A DNA stretch of 64,000 nucleotides from Pteria penguin (GCA_035048485.1 CM068584.1:63346420-63410419), one strand, 5' to 3'. Positions 36,486 through 52,574 are shown, counted from the stretch's first letter. Numbers and translations: made by a program. The notes: generated by a model from the letters alone, not told the origin.

Positions 36486-39400
36486 TATTTGTTTTCTTTT
36501 TGAAATATGTTCTGTCACAAGAAAGTGAAAATATACAAGATAAAATTTTCTGAGGATTAAAGTAGGACTAGGAATAAAACAGGTAAATATAAACATCAAC
36601 ATGAGAGATCATTTAATTTATTGTGATTAGGGTGTGAATAAGCAAAAGGTTTGCCCATATATCAAATTTAAAATTTATAAATTTTAATTCAAAAAGAATA
36701 ACTTGATAAATTAGCATTGACATATCATCTTTAATTACATGTAAGATAAAAAAGAAGACATTTTCTAATTCAAAATAATGTTTATCCATTGAATTAAGAA
36801 TAGTTGAAGTTTGCATTTAACCTATCGGTAGTACCTACCAATATACATATATAATTTGCATATATTTTTTAATTGGTGAGAATACATTCCGAAGCCACCA
36901 TGAATTATCGGTTCATTTTAATAGTATTTTTGAAAGGTTATTTTTTTTAATTTTTGCTAAATGTACATAATACATTGTGTCATTGATATATGTTAATGTT
37001 ATGCTTTGTCTACGCAGCTGTGTTAAGGCAATGGAGTTATATAATATTGCAGAAAACCCGCCAAACCATAACATGACATCATTGTGACGTCACTATGGCC
37101 CATTGTACTTTATGAAGCGGGATAAACTGAAGCAATCGACATGCCATGAAAAATGCTGTAGTGCAACCTTTCCCTCAACTCCATTTGTTGTGTAATTTCA
37201 CACAAAGACTCTTCTACATCTATCTGAAATGCTTCCTGCTGGGCCTAACTTTTACATTTTAAAATATCAACAGAATTTCAATTTAATTAGACCATTTCTT
37301 GTAAATTTGCACCACTCAGCAATTCCATCCCAGTATTTATGTACAATTACCCCTCTTATAAGTTGGCCACAGCTAAGAATATCAATTAAAGGGTCTTAGC
37401 TTCGCTTCATATTACAAATTCAATAATAATACCAATGTTCATTATTTAATAACTTCTTAGATAGATCAGTCTATAAACATCCTTCTTACTTCTGGATGTC
37501 ATTATTACAGATTTAGTGAATGTGCATATTTTTTTTTTTTTCGTCTCTCTCTCTCTCTCTTGCTCTTTCTGTGGTGAGTTGGAGAGCAGTCTTGTAAACC
37601 AATCAATAAAACGAATTGAATGTTGATCGTCACATAAATCAACAATCATGAATCGCGTTGATGTTTCAAACTTTTATTTTTATAAATTTCTCAGGTGCTT
37701 ATTCTTGATTTGTATGCAAGGCCCTGTGTTTATTTGTGTGCATGGTACTATCTGTTAAGAAAATGCAGCAACAGCGCTTATGTCATATAACAATATACAT
37801 AGAAGTCAGAAAAAGGATACATTTTTAACTGAATTTTTCATTTCCTGAGAAAAGATCAGGGAAAGACAGTAGCCTACGTCAAATCGATATGAATATATTT
37901 CTGATTCGATCCAATGTTTATATAACTGTAACTACTGATTATGAGTAAAAAAACGAAGTAGTACCAAAGGGTAAACCATCTCTCATCCATGGAATAAAAG
38001 GACAATATAGTGAATAGTGTCATATCCAGACAAATGCGAACTCCAATAAAATCGAGTCGAGACCAGGTGCCTGGGAGGAGTAAGCGTCTCCTGTGCATGC
38101 AACACCCGTCCCAAAAGTCCTACAACAACCTTTCAAGTCGAGAAGGTAAATACATAAATATACACGCACCAACACACGAAGGAGACAAGAACACGAAGTC
38201 AAATTTTCCATTCAAGGCAAGAAAAGCTGCCAAACTGATATTCCGGTGTCGGAAGCGCATGTGAACACACACACACACACATACACACACACACACACAT
38301 ATATATATTATGTCAAATCAAGTATAGTCAAAAAGTAAAGATGGTTATTTTGTATGTGGAGGTCCCAAAATATCGGTTAATATTCTTAAAAGGGAATCAG
38401 AAATTGCACTAGATCCCTTTATCGACCATAGAATTTCATAGAATAAGCTTTTAAATAGCAAAGTCGTTTGAAAGATTTATTTGCACCTTTCAAACATCAA
38501 ATTTGTGGTAAAATCAACGCAAACACATTCAAATTTTATTGATTCGCTTATATAGAGAGAACAGGAGTCAACGAGTTGTTAAATTTGAAATGTAATACAT
38601 AGAAAAGCACGAAAACTATTACGTTATAACAAACAATAACATAAATATATAATACCACCTCAACATGGGCCAAATACCTTTTCATCTGAATAAGATCTGT
38701 TAGAATTAAGAGAACAGAGTTCAAGACAATATAACTTCTGAAGATGTTTTCACAAAGCCCGTCATCGAGTCATCGTTGTACAAATTTGCATATTTCGCCA
38801 TTTCTCTTGAAGTTAACCCATGCAGTTGGTAGAGGTATCCACATGTATGGGGGACAAATCATCAGTCAAGTTGGACCGGAGAAACTAATAAGCATTCTTT
38901 GGAATACTTACTGAGTGGCGAATTAAGCAGGTCAAATATCTTATTGTAAATTAGGGCTTTGAACTAAATACGTATGTCCTCTTTGTGAAAAAAGTATATC
39001 CCGGAACGGGTTTAAGCCATCTGATCCAACTATACCAGAATATTCGCTACAGATTTGCACATAAATACAATTACATATCCAAAGGTAGAACAAGGAGTCA
39101 AAGGGTTGAAAGATTACTTTTGTTAACTAAAACTGATAATCGTATGCCCGTATGCCTTTGCGCAAGTTTAAACACGTCAATTGTGTTGGTTTCTTCCACA
39201 GCTTATCAACATCAAACATTGCTTTTAAAATAAGTCATGAATATAAAAACGCCTTTTCTTTCTTGAAGTTAACTAATCAAAGAAATAAAAGTATCCATGT
39301 AGATAGGGTCTAACAATCAATCCACTTAGGTTGGGAAAATGAATATACAATCCAATAAAATCCTCCGACGGGAAGTATCTGTAAATCTGATAAAAATATA

Positions 39401-42400
39401 AAACTCTCAAATTTTCAGTCCCTTGCGGTTTTTCTATAAAAACTGACATAAATAGTACTAGGGCTATGTGATATCCATCTTGACAGCATGCATGTATATT
39501 AAAACTGAATTTACGATGCTTAGAATGAGTTATAATAAGAGGTAACCTATGTCCTGCCTTTTTACTGGCTTTCAAATAAGTAAGTCCTCTGTGTTTATTT
39601 AGTCTACACGTTGAAGTACCGGAATTTCCCTTTTTGAGCAGTTGGTGTTTTAAATCTGTTTATAGTAGTCTTCTTCTCTTGAACAAATTCTTTTAAGTCT
39701 TAGACCGAACCCATAGGCCAAATTTTTCTTCGTGCGTTTCCGATGGTAAGAACGAATATATAACTCTTGTCAATCAGATTCAAAAGATGAAAATGTATAT
39801 AAGGCATGGAGTGAAGCATTTCGGAAGCACTGCTTTTTGTGTGTCCGATTATACTTGGGATTTAATCGTGTTTGCTTACTGCTTGAATGGGATTTTATCG
39901 AATTTATTTATAACTTATATACTGGACACTTTATTCGTATAATAAACAGTGGACATAATACGGACTTCAGCATCCCGGAATTCCCAGCGACGTTTACTTT
40001 CATTCAATCTCGAAATCATTACTTATGATTTTGTTGATTTGTAAATAAATTGTTAAATTTATGGATTTTTCTGTGAATTTTTTTCTCTTTACCCAAGGGT
40101 CCATTGCTGACCGTAAAAACATCTGACATATTCCCATGATAAAAGTCGCTACAAACTTGCACATAATATAAATATAAAGAAACATTCCAGTTTAGGAAAA
40201 TCATATCGAAGTGACAAAAAAAAAAAAAAGATAAGACTTCTATCAGCATAGTTCTAACAATATTTCATACATTGAAAGAATTGCATTTCAATCTCTTGTT
40301 ATGGTCAGAAATAAACCCTTTTGTAAAGCCAACAAAAATCAAAAAGATTCTAAACATTTCAGAATTCCCTTACAAATTAACAAAACAATAACAAAATTAC
40401 AGATAATGCTTACAACTATAAAGTCCAATAAAGGTATAAGAAGGTCGCAATTCCGTCTGTATTACATCCACTGCTTATAACATGAATAAAGTGTCCAGTA
40501 TATAATTTCACAGTTCAATAAATCCAATTCAAGCAGTCGGTAAACACGATAAATCCCCAGTATATACATAGAAAGGTAATGTAATGCAGTGCTACATATA
40601 TGCCATAGTCCATGCCTTATATACATTTCATAGTTTCTAGATATTTCTAGTTTCGACAATGTTCAAGTAATTTCCAATATAGAAACATCTAGATTAAAAA
40701 GAACTTTCAAGAACATTCACAAATCATTATAGAAGTAACGAAGTTATGTAACAAACAATTACAAAACGTTCTAGTTCTTAATAGAACAATCAATAATATA
40801 AACAAACAAAACAATTATATGACCCTCATAACACTCTGCAATGGTCACATAGCAGATATGAAAAAAGGCTGAGAAAGCATCACTCGTACGACATACGTAT
40901 ATTTCTCGAGTTTCTACACTTCAAGTTTAAAAAAAAAAATTGAGAAACCGTTAGATTTGATTGATATTTACGTGTGGAATTCTTATTTTGATGGAAGTTG
41001 TGAAAAAGAATTACGCTTCTTCGAAATCAAAAACCAAAATCTCACGCAATTTCATGCATTCTTAAATTTGACAGTAATCATGTAGGTGACACAAATAATT
41101 TCGTCGCTTTTCTCTGATCTAACCTGTTTAAAAATAGCATTCAACAGCACAATCAAATGATCCTAACTGAATGTTTTAATAGTTATTATAAATACAAAAG
41201 AATGGTTCATTAGTTTACCAGTTATATGGGATATAATCTAAGAAGTATTAACTATGATACATTTTTAGGGGGGGGGGGACTAAGAGAGTAATTTAAAAAT
41301 ATTTAGAATAGTGATAGTGGAATTTTCAATCAGAATGAATTATCTTGTAGGAGATATTTATTTAACTTACATTTCTCTTGGCATTGACATCCGCCTTGGC
41401 ATTAATAAGTGTCTTCATTGTATCAAGGTGATATTTTGATGCTGCCAAGTGGAGAGGAGTTTCATTGTCCTATAAGGAGAAAAGTGTGAAAGAGAAAGAA
41501 AACCTGATCATTTCGATTATACAAATTCCTGCATCTAATGAAACTTAATGAAATTCAAAATTCGATTCAAGAAATAACGAGATTTTTACGAAAAAATACT
41601 GTATGGTACAACTGAATGCAGTAACTCTTTGGCATGCAGTATGTTCATACGGCGATGGATTAGTATTTAGTTGTATAAACAGACCAAAGATTGGTAACAT
41701 AATGTAATATGTCATAAAAACCTAGCATGTCGGTGTCTTCGGTTGTAGAAAAGTGCTATCGATATATAACATAGAGATTTGTAATTCAGAAACTCGGTTG
41801 TTATTCAGGAGAAATGAGAATTGTTTAAAGATAATTTGACTGTGGTATTTTTAATTTGCGTGTGGTATTTTAAAGAAAAGTCAATGACAGCTTTAATATC
41901 ATATCACAAATCCAAAGCTCAGACAAAAAGAATAATTGACGGTGGGAATTTTCAATTAAACTTTAGATTAGGAGAAAATAATCCATAGCTTATTCAAAAT
42001 GAATATATGTATGATTTAATCACATTTATATATAACTGTACACCGTAATTTAAGAATGAAATTTTTAAATAGCTAAGTCTCTTGAAAGTTGACCCTCATT
42101 GCACCATTCTGTTTCCAAATAAGTGGTTAAATTAAACAAAATAAAACCATGTTGTATTTTTATAAATAACGTTTTTACAGATATCAAGAATTATCCAGTT
42201 TAAAAAAAAATACATTGCAATCGTGAATCGAAAGAAGAATGGCATACCAAATTTAGTTAGGACGAGGACTCAAGGACTGAAAGATAGTGTTATTCACAAT
42301 TGTTCATTACTGCAAAAGAACGGGAATTACATAATCATTATTCAATACATTGCCATTTCCTTTTAGGGAAAAATGATCTCTCAACTCTCTCCTATAAAAT

Positions 42401-45400
42401 GTTTGACATAGGTCGATGCTACATGTCAGTAGCCTGTTTTATAAATAATATTTTAATGGTGATATAGAACTTTAAATAATTCTATCTGGTAGAATATCTT
42501 TGACTTACAGAACCCTTGGCATTGACATCAGCCTTTGCATTAATAAGTATCTTCACTATCTCAGTGTGACCATTTGATGCTGCCATGTGGAGTGGAGTGT
42601 CCTGGTACCACAACGAATAAGATATGAATGAGAAACAATACCACTTCATTTACATGAATATGATTTTAACGATAGTGAAGACCAATTGATGTTAAAACAA
42701 ATTGTTTCTGACAGATAAATTTTCAAGTAATCGTAAATTCTGTAATTTAATTTTACAAGCCGTCTTATTTATCTAACGGCATTGCGTGTACCTTGTTTGG
42801 AATAATATATAAACTAAAGACCATCTCTGTAGTATATTAATTTTGGCGGAAATCAACTTCTGTATCACCATATCAATCAAAAAGATCATTCCATTCTGTC
42901 TATAAAAATGTGTATTTTAAAGAAAATTTACCATCCTACCAATGACTCAAATCGCTGTACTCACTTTAGAATGACAAGGGAAGAGTACTTGATAAGAAAA
43001 TGACTCAGATCGCAGTAGTCACTTTAGAATGACAAGGGAAGAGTACTTGATAAGAAAATGACTCAGATCGCAGTACTCACTTTAGAAGGACAAGGGAAGA
43101 GTACTTGATAAGAAAATGACTCAAATCGCAGTACTCACTTTAGAAGGACAAGGGAAGAGTACTTGATAAGACAATTAAGAAAAAACTAATACATATAGAT
43201 GTAATGACCATGTTGAAAATGTTACAAGTCGTGGATATCAGTCAGTAAGGGTCATAGTTTTGTCGATAATACGCCAAGAAGTCATGGAAAACAGGAATAT
43301 AATAGAACTGAGATCCATATTTCCATCGTTGGTTTATACCGTTTATCAATCAATTTTTTATTTTATGCAATGGTCACTCAGCATTTATGGGAAAAACACA
43401 CAAAACATATTAATTAAATTAAGAATTTAAAAAAAAAACCATTTCGATAAACCGTCAGACTTAGTGGTTATATATGTGGGAATTTATTATTTTGATGGAA
43501 CTTAAGAAAAAAAAATTACACCAAATCGAAAGTCAATGTTATGTACTTCTTAAATTTGAAAGTAACCATTCAGATGACACGGATCATTTAGTCAAATATC
43601 TTCGAGTCCGTCCTGACAAAAAGAGACAACTCTGTTAAGGACTTTCACGCTATTCTTTTCTTGTTCCATAATTTCCACTGATGATATAGGATATTTCTCA
43701 AAAACACTAAATTTGTATCGTAGAGGACATATCTTTGTGACTTACCCAGCTCTTAGCATTGACATCAGCCTTAGTATTGATAAGGGTTTTAACTATTTCT
43801 ATATGACCATTTAATACTGCCATGTGGAGTGGAGTCTCCTCACACTACAACGAGAAACATAGGAATGAGAAAGTATACCACGTCAATTAAATGGTCACTA
43901 GTTTGATCCAACCAGTGTGCAGTTTCCAAGTATGAAGACAAATAAATGTGAAACAATCTATATTTCTGACAGACAATGCATTTTCAAGTAATCTTACTAA
44001 ACGTTCGTATTCTATTCATAGTTTCAATAACCTTTCCTGCAAGTTTCTTATATAGTTTACGGCATTCATTATATGTCTTCAAAAACAAATGTAATCTCCG
44101 GAGAAGAATGTCTGGTCATAGTTTCAACAAAAATATCGACATAAAATAACTTCTTTGTCAACATTCCAATCAACAAATTCGTTTCATTCTTTCACGTATT
44201 TCAGTCCTCACTTTAGAAGAAAAAGGGAAGAGTTCTTGATAAGAAAATTAAGAACAGCTAATTCATGAGGTTCTAATTACAATATTGGAAATGTAACAAG
44301 TCGTGGATGTCAGTCAGTAAGTGCCATTCTTTTGTTTGATGATTCGCCAGGAAGATATCGAAGTCATGGTAAACGGAAACGTATGAGTACTGAGATCCAT
44401 AACATATACTTCAATGTGGTTGTACAATTTATCAATCAAATTTTACTTTATGCAATGGTCATTTTTAGCAAAGCAGACAAAAACAAAAATAATTAAACTC
44501 ATAAGATATCAGTTCACTTGTATAATTTAAAAAAGTAAAAATTTCGAGAAAGTGTTATACTCAGTTATTCATTTTGAATTTATTATTTTGATGGAACTTG
44601 ATAAAAAGAATTATGTCATGTACTTCTTGAATTTGACACTTCTCATTCAGATGACATTGAGCATTTAATCAAATGTCTTCGAATCCAACCTGGCAAAAAG
44701 AGACAGCTCTGTTAAGACTTGCACACTAGTTCCAAAAGAGTTATTATAGTGATTAACGTTTTTAATGTCAAATGTGATGCGATATGTGAGATAATATAAT
44801 ACGATTCTTTTCTTAATCTCTGATCAAAATTTCCCGTGGTGATATGTGACAATCTTCAACTACAATTTTGATGTCAGTGCGATACAAATGCCATCGCGGC
44901 TGCTAAGCTAGTGAAATATGCTTGCCAGAAAACTAATATTTTTATGATTTTTTTTTATGTTCAAGGGGAATTACTCCGTCAAAAATTACCGGAACACATC
45001 AATATTCAAGCTTGACATGCATTATGCATTGATACAACTATATGCCCAATATCAATTTAATCCATCAAACCTTCACCACGAAAATGAGCGGAAACTGCCA
45101 TTTTTCAGAAATGTTCCATGTTAAAGGGCAATACCTCTGTCAAAATTCCCGGATATACATCGTTTTGCTCCATATCAATTTCATCTATTAATACTTCAAA
45201 GACAAATGATCATTCCAATGTTCAAGGACTCTGTCAAAAATTGCCGGACTATACCCATATTCGATTTTCATCTGCAATATCAATTTAATCCATTAAAAGT
45301 GCAAAGAGAAAATGAGCGGAAACTAAATGATGACGGAGCAGGTTAACAGTATATATCCCCGGTCATTTCATAGCATGGGCATTAAAACTAATTTTGTATG

Positions 45401-45686
45401 TTAGAGGATATATTTATTTGACTTACATAGTTCTTGGCATTGACATCAGCCTCAGCATTGATCAGCTCCTTCACTATATCAATATGACCGTCTGATGCTG
45501 CTTTGTGGAGTGGAGTGTCTTGATACTACAAAGAGAAAGATATTGATGAAAAAGCATTATTGATTATACAAATTTCTTGTGACACGAAATGAAGTTAAGT
45601 ACTAGATTCAACACACAACAATTTTATGTAGAAAAATGTACGCTTCTAGTAAACCAAGTGCAACATCGAACAACTGTTCTTGATGA

Positions 45687-45723
<37 letters not shown>

Positions 45724-46320
45724 TATTTAATGCTTATTTATTTATTTATATTTATATGTCATCATATTATCATCACCAGGAATTTTTACTGTCACTTTTA
45801 AATGTATTTTTTTATTTTAATAATCTATTCCATTTATATTTCTTTATTTATAAATAGTAATAATAATAACAAGAAAAAGAAGAAGAAGAAGAAGAATTCT
45901 CAATTATTCACTGATTATTTTGATGGAAATTGTGAAAAAGTACTAAGCCTCTTTGATTTCATTTATGAAATTAAACACTTAGCATTTAGATGACAATGCC
46001 CCTTTAGTTGAATGACTTTGGATTAAACCTTATAAAGAGAAATATTCCCAGTGGTGGTATGAGACATTTCTGAAATGACTAGATTTTAGAGGACATTTTT
46101 TTAGTTACCCAGTCTACGGCATTGACATCCGCATTAGAATCGATAAGTATCCGCACTAAATCACTGTCACCATTTGATACTGCCTCGTGGAGTGGGGTGC
46201 CCCAAAACTTCAAAGAGAAAAAATATGAATGAGAAAGGATACTATACTATTTTGATGACACAAATTGGAATTATGTTCTATATTCAACACACAACACCTT
46301 ATTTAGAAAAAATGTACGCT

Positions 46321-46397
<77 letters not shown>

Positions 46398-46628
46398 TTC
46401 GTTTTATAAAAAAGGGGGCAGGCGTGGTGTAGTGGTTAAGCACTTGGCTTGCGGCGTCGACGATCCGGGTTCGATTCCCTGATTGTGCCACTATTTTTAA
46501 GAGGTTGGTAACTTCCCGCGTTCTGTGATATACTATTCCGCGTCATTTTTGAAAGTGACGTAAAACACCAACCAACTATATACATACACACACACACCTA
46601 CACACACAGAGACACACACACACACACA

Positions 46629-46689
<61 letters not shown>

Positions 46690-49600
46690 TTTGCTTCATA
46701 ATTATTTAAGGAACGCTTCCATAGTTTAAATTCTTATTGAATATTGTTTAAACCAAAGCTGACACTAATTGTACTCTTTACCCGTCAAACACAATTGGTG
46801 CAATCTAACAACATACACAATGACTGCTTTGGCTCATTCGCCACGACTACTCGATCGGATGCGTGTGCGCTGTTTGTCTTAACGTGAAAAGAAATCCACA
46901 TTAACTAGATTTGTTTACGCAAGCGCTCGTTCAAGTCAGAAGTTCGAATACTTGAGCATTTTACGCCTCCGTACACATGAAACAAATATCTAAATAAATT
47001 ATCGAGAATGCCCCCATATATACGCGCTTTTCCTGTAGTATTAAAAAGATATCCCTTTTAATGGTTTATATTGCGAAAACTAATGCACATTGTAAAACAA
47101 AAAAATTGAGCATGTAGTGATATGTTATAGCATTTCAGGAAAACATTTTATGCTATCATTAAACTATTATAATTGCGTTTAAGATTTTATTCTGTTTCGT
47201 TTTTACTAATTATTTCCTTGGTTTTTTTTTATAAGTTTATTTATTTCTTATTTATTTATATATTTAAACTAAACTTTAAGTGCACTTGTCAAGTGCACTT
47301 GAATGTAAGGTTAGGACTGCACCCAACTGTATTTATATATTTTGATTTTTAATATCATCACTATACCTGTTTACTATCACTTTTAAAAATTATTCATATT
47401 TAAATTTAAAGATTTCTTTATTCCTTATTTATTAATGATGATAAGAGGAAGAATTCTCAATTATGCATTGATTATTTTGATAGAAATTGTGAAACAGAAC
47501 TAAGCCTCTTCGAATGCGGCAGTTAATATCATACATTTATGAAATTAAACACTTAGCATTTAGATAACACTGTTCCTTTAGTGAAATGACTTCGACTGAA
47601 ACCTAACAACTATTTTCAGAACTTACACTCTACTTTCAAAAGAGCATTTAACAGCACAGTTCTGTACAAATGCATGACGGCATACGACAGTGAGAACTGG
47701 TGAGAAAGTAAGAACAAGGATTCAAGGGACAGGATAGTCTAAATAGGCACAGGTATTAACACTATTCAGCGATTTTAAAATTGCGTATTAGATAGATATA
47801 TGTTTTTTTCCTCAATAATTGATAGCTCAATTGATCAAACAGATTAAAAATCCTAATGCATTTTTTGAAAATGAAATCGCAGGCATTTAGAATTATCTCC
47901 ACTGACATACACCATTGTCAGCTTCTTTATAACCTACAATACGACCTGCCACAAATTTTAGAGGTTTTTGGTATAATCATTATTTTTTTTAAATTCTAAG
48001 ACGTAGACGATGTATAGGACTTATCTATCGGTTACCATAACCTTATAGTAATGGACATGATGGTCATACTATCACAGCAAACATTGCAAATGACGAAACA
48101 AATACGAAAGTGAATGACAAAAATCAATCGGTATAAAATCAATATTGAATAGATTATTATTATGAACACTATGCTTAGAATGTATTATAAACATACAACC
48201 TGCTTTGTACATGTACAATAAATATACATGTATGTGGAGAACACTTTCTTAGCATCTTTCCCATGCAAAATTTGGAAAAAAAATCTAATGTTTAAATTTT
48301 TAGACCATTGATGATAGTTATAAAAATGTCACCAACATAAAGATGTATATGTAGAAATTTGCATGGATATCAAAACTAGATATCAGTATATTTTGCTCCT
48401 TCTTGTCCGTCCGTAGGCCTGTCTGTCAGTTGGTCCTTCTGTCTATTACGGTTTGTGCAACATGTAACTCAAGAGCCCTTTGTCCCAGAGACAGAATACT
48501 TGGTAGGCTTATTGTAAGATAACCATCTTACGCACCCCTTTTACTAACTAAACCTTGGATTCGCCTAGTGGCGTTCGGGCAAACATGTATTAATACATGT
48601 ATTAATATGATTGATACAATGACTTCAATGTGTTTGTACATGGATAATCAATAAAATAGTCATTACTAAAAGTTAGTACCGGTCGTAAAAACAAGGCTCA
48701 TTTCGATTATAAGCCTAGACCGCCATTACCTGGTCAGATTCACCACATTCACTAGATTTGCCATATACACGAAATTCACATTGCTTAGAACGGTGAATCT
48801 CCCCTTTATTTGGATTTAGCTATCTATTTAATTATATGGTACATTCTAAAAGTAACTGATTGTATTCTCGTTACTACTTTACGTTTGTCTAATTCGTACA
48901 TCTGATTGCTTCTGTAACTGAATCACTTATTGCTTTAAGTTAATCATCTTATTTTATATACTTAACTTTATTATTACTCTGTGTAACCATACTGGTTTTG
49001 GTTATTAAAATTATAGAGCTTTATTAATTCATTATTATTTTGTTGACTTATTAATGTTATTCAACACTGATTTTTAACGATCTCCTGCAGCTGAGACACA
49101 TCAAACCTGACAAAATTATGTAACATAAAACATCTTGGGGAGTAGGTGAGTCTAATGTGGGTCAAAAAGGATCACGTCCATTACTATATTGCATTAAATA
49201 TACCTTGTGCAATTGATAAAAGGATAATGATAAGACCCACAGATATCAAACATTGTAGGTGGATATATCTCTATTGATTTTGAGGTCAAAGTTCAAGGTC
49301 ACTTGTGCCCTAAGTGCTGCCAGGGGGGGGGGGGGGGGGGGGGGGGGAGATAAATGTTTTATAAATATCGCTTGTTATGTTGTCTCTGCTGATCATTCGT
49401 GTTTCATAAACACGTATTATACTAAGTATAAGAAGTAAAATTTACTCAAAGCTTTTCAGTAATTTTTTTTTTTCAATATGATGATATTATTTTTTTCTCT
49501 GATAGGACTCAAAGTACTGAGAGTACTGACGAAAGGTGATTAAAGAAGCACATTGTATACTCAACAATAGCAACCCTTAGCGTGGCATTATATGACCGTC

Positions 49601-52574
49601 GCTTAGTTTGAAGAGATGGTATTTAAAGTATAGAGACATCCCGACATTGCCTAAAATTCTGTGATATACTATTCAAATCCGTGCAATGCGTAAAAAGTTT
49701 TGGAATGACAAAGATTTACCCGTCATATGCAATTTGACCTTGATTTTGCATATATAACTTTGGTTCAAAGTCAAGACCCACCCTTGGGTCCTGGGCAACA
49801 ATTCGGTGACATATTACGTATACTCAAATCTATGCAAGGGATAAAATTTATGGCCCAGACAAAGAATTACCCATTATATGCATTGTGACCTTGACCTTGC
49901 GGATATAACCTTGGTTCAAGGTCAAAATACACCCGTTGATCCTAGGCAACAATTCTCTGAAATACTACTCAAATCTATCCAAGGGGTGGAAGGGTATGGC
50001 ACAGACTGATTTACCCATCGTATAAATTGTGACCTTGACCTGGAAGATACAGGTATGCCTTTTCAGTCAAGGTTATGACACGCCCTTGTGTCACGGGCAG
50101 CAATTCTGTGAAATATTATTCAAATTCATGCATGATTGAGTAGATTGACAAATATTTGTTTTCAGATGTGCTTTCCCAACTCGCCCCCCGTCCCCTTCTT
50201 TTGAAGTACCATACGTACAATAGACTGTGTCTGAAATGTGAAATTTAAACGGACAATATCAAAGCATTACCATGTGTCAATTATGGTAGAACGGAGGGTA
50301 GGCAATTGTCTATAATTCAGAAATTAGTTCTTAAGAATTTATTACAACACCAAATCTTATTTTAAAGGAAAAATACGAAAAAAGTGCAAAATTTGGCACC
50401 TCTCTCTATGTTAATTTCTATCATCTCAATGTGCAGACCATTGTAGAAATTTGGCAGTAAGTGATCCAAACATCAGCGCATTTCAGAGAGACTGCAGTAA
50501 TAATCATGATATGTTTTGCCATATGTGTGGGTCTTCGCATGATACCATCTAGATATCAAGAAAATAATAAAAGAATGTATCTTCGCTGAATTAATGGCAG
50601 ACGTTAATGAAGAATTGAACAACTGCATTAACCAAACAGATCTGTGGAAAGTTCATTTTTATAGCACTCTCAACCAAGACCAAGCAATGGCAACAATTTC
50701 GGACAACTTAAAACCAGACCAAGCATTGCTGGTTCTTGACTGGGCCATAAAATTCTTGCCTAACTTCTTCCGGGAGAAACAATCAGATTGGTTTCGCCAG
50801 AAAGGGATCAACTGGCACGTGACAGTTTGTATCTTCAAGGATGAGGAAGGGAATTTGAAGGTTAGGGACTTTTATATATTACTTTTCACAAACTTGAAAA
50901 TTGTAACATTGATTTTGATATTGTACTTACCACTGATTTTGGAATTAATAATCATTTTCGCAAAAAACTATTGCTCATATCACAGATGGAAAAAGCTAGA
51001 CTAATTTTGCAATATCCTCCATCTCAATTTTAGAAAATGTTTTAAAGGCCTTGAAATCTCAACTTCAACTCATGGAAGTTTTTATACGGAGCGACAATGC
51101 CGGATGCTATCATAATGCACCTCTTTGGCCCTCCCTCCATTGAATTAGTGCTAGAAGATGTGAAAAAAATCTTGAATTTCTATTTACTTATTATGAAGCT
51201 CGATCTCAATATCTAAATACCTTTATTTGCATGTTTATCGAAAAACCATTAAAGCTCCAGGCTCGAAAAAGACTCTGGTAGAGATATATACATTTTAGCA
51301 TTGCCTATGGATTCCCTTAGGAAAAAAACCTTTCATTTGTACCTTTGAATTTTTACGTTGACCTACTTTTTAAAAGTTTAACATTGGGCTATATAAATAT
51401 GCATTTTAAATTTTAGGGTATAGGGTATAGGCATTTCACACATATTTTTCTTGTAACTAACTAGACCTTTTACCATGTTATTATATTGTGACCTGGACTT
51501 TTGACTTAGACCTTGACATAAGACATTTACTTATTTTAGAATATGCCTATTTGGTGATGACAAAAAAAAAACAAGCCTGGGAAACTAATTTTTTTCGATA
51601 TATACATGAAATCTCAAATAAAGTACATTGTGCTGTAAATCTTTATTGTATAAAGATACTTTTAAATTGAATTACAGCTATCAGATTTCTGCAACATGAT
51701 TAAATTGAAGCCCAATCTGGGAAGAAATCTTATTAAGATTCCAAAATAAGCCATCTGAAGGGCAAAAAAGGGTGTATGCTGCCGCTGGACACAACATCAT
51801 AAATGCTATGGATATGAATGAAGCTTTGATAGTGGAGCAGGTGTAGTAGGTAAGCTTTTTTTCCAATCTGTTTTATTTCCTAACTACAATTAGAAGACAA
51901 GGAATCCCAGATAGCGATGCTGACACACATCAAACCCTTTAATAGCATAGTTGATATATTTTCATCTTTTTATCCGGGTTATAATCTATAAAGGATTTGC
52001 TATATCTTTGCTGTATTGTTATATTTACAACTTCCAGGAATTTCCTTCATATTTTGTATCGCACTCCTGGTCCGATGTAACGTAGGTCCCCGGCCGTGAC
52101 ATCTAGTGTATTACTTAGTAAAGGGTGGGGGGGGGGGGGGGTTATCCTATTTTAGTCGGGGTTTTCATTTTTTGTGAAACAGACACAAAATTACTAACAC
52201 TCTAACAACATATTATTCATTGGGCTACCTACACTTTTTCTACAGATAACGGTAACAGTTTTGCGCTAGAACCTAATTGCTTCCATTGTATGTGTTATAT
52301 CTAGGATGTTTAGAATATTAATATCGATATCACTAGTTAAAATCTCTGTTATTATACTACAAGAAATTTTAACTCTATGATAGTCTGCTACTTTACCAAA
52401 GCATATCTTAAATTTGCTTCAGTTCGCCATTAACTTCAAGTAAAACGGGAAGCTAGCCAAGTCCCATTACAGTTCTTTTCCTGTTTAAATGTTTTCAGAT
52501 AAAATTGATTGCACATAACTTAATGCTACTTATTTACATGCGAGTAAATTTTATACACCTTTTTTCAATACCAG

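Noticed and set aside
46413..46490. Possible functional tRNA gene
   Set aside because: The A and B boxes are good, but the cloverleaf ends do not pair as an acceptor stem and the tail ACGTAAAACACC marks it as a SINE.
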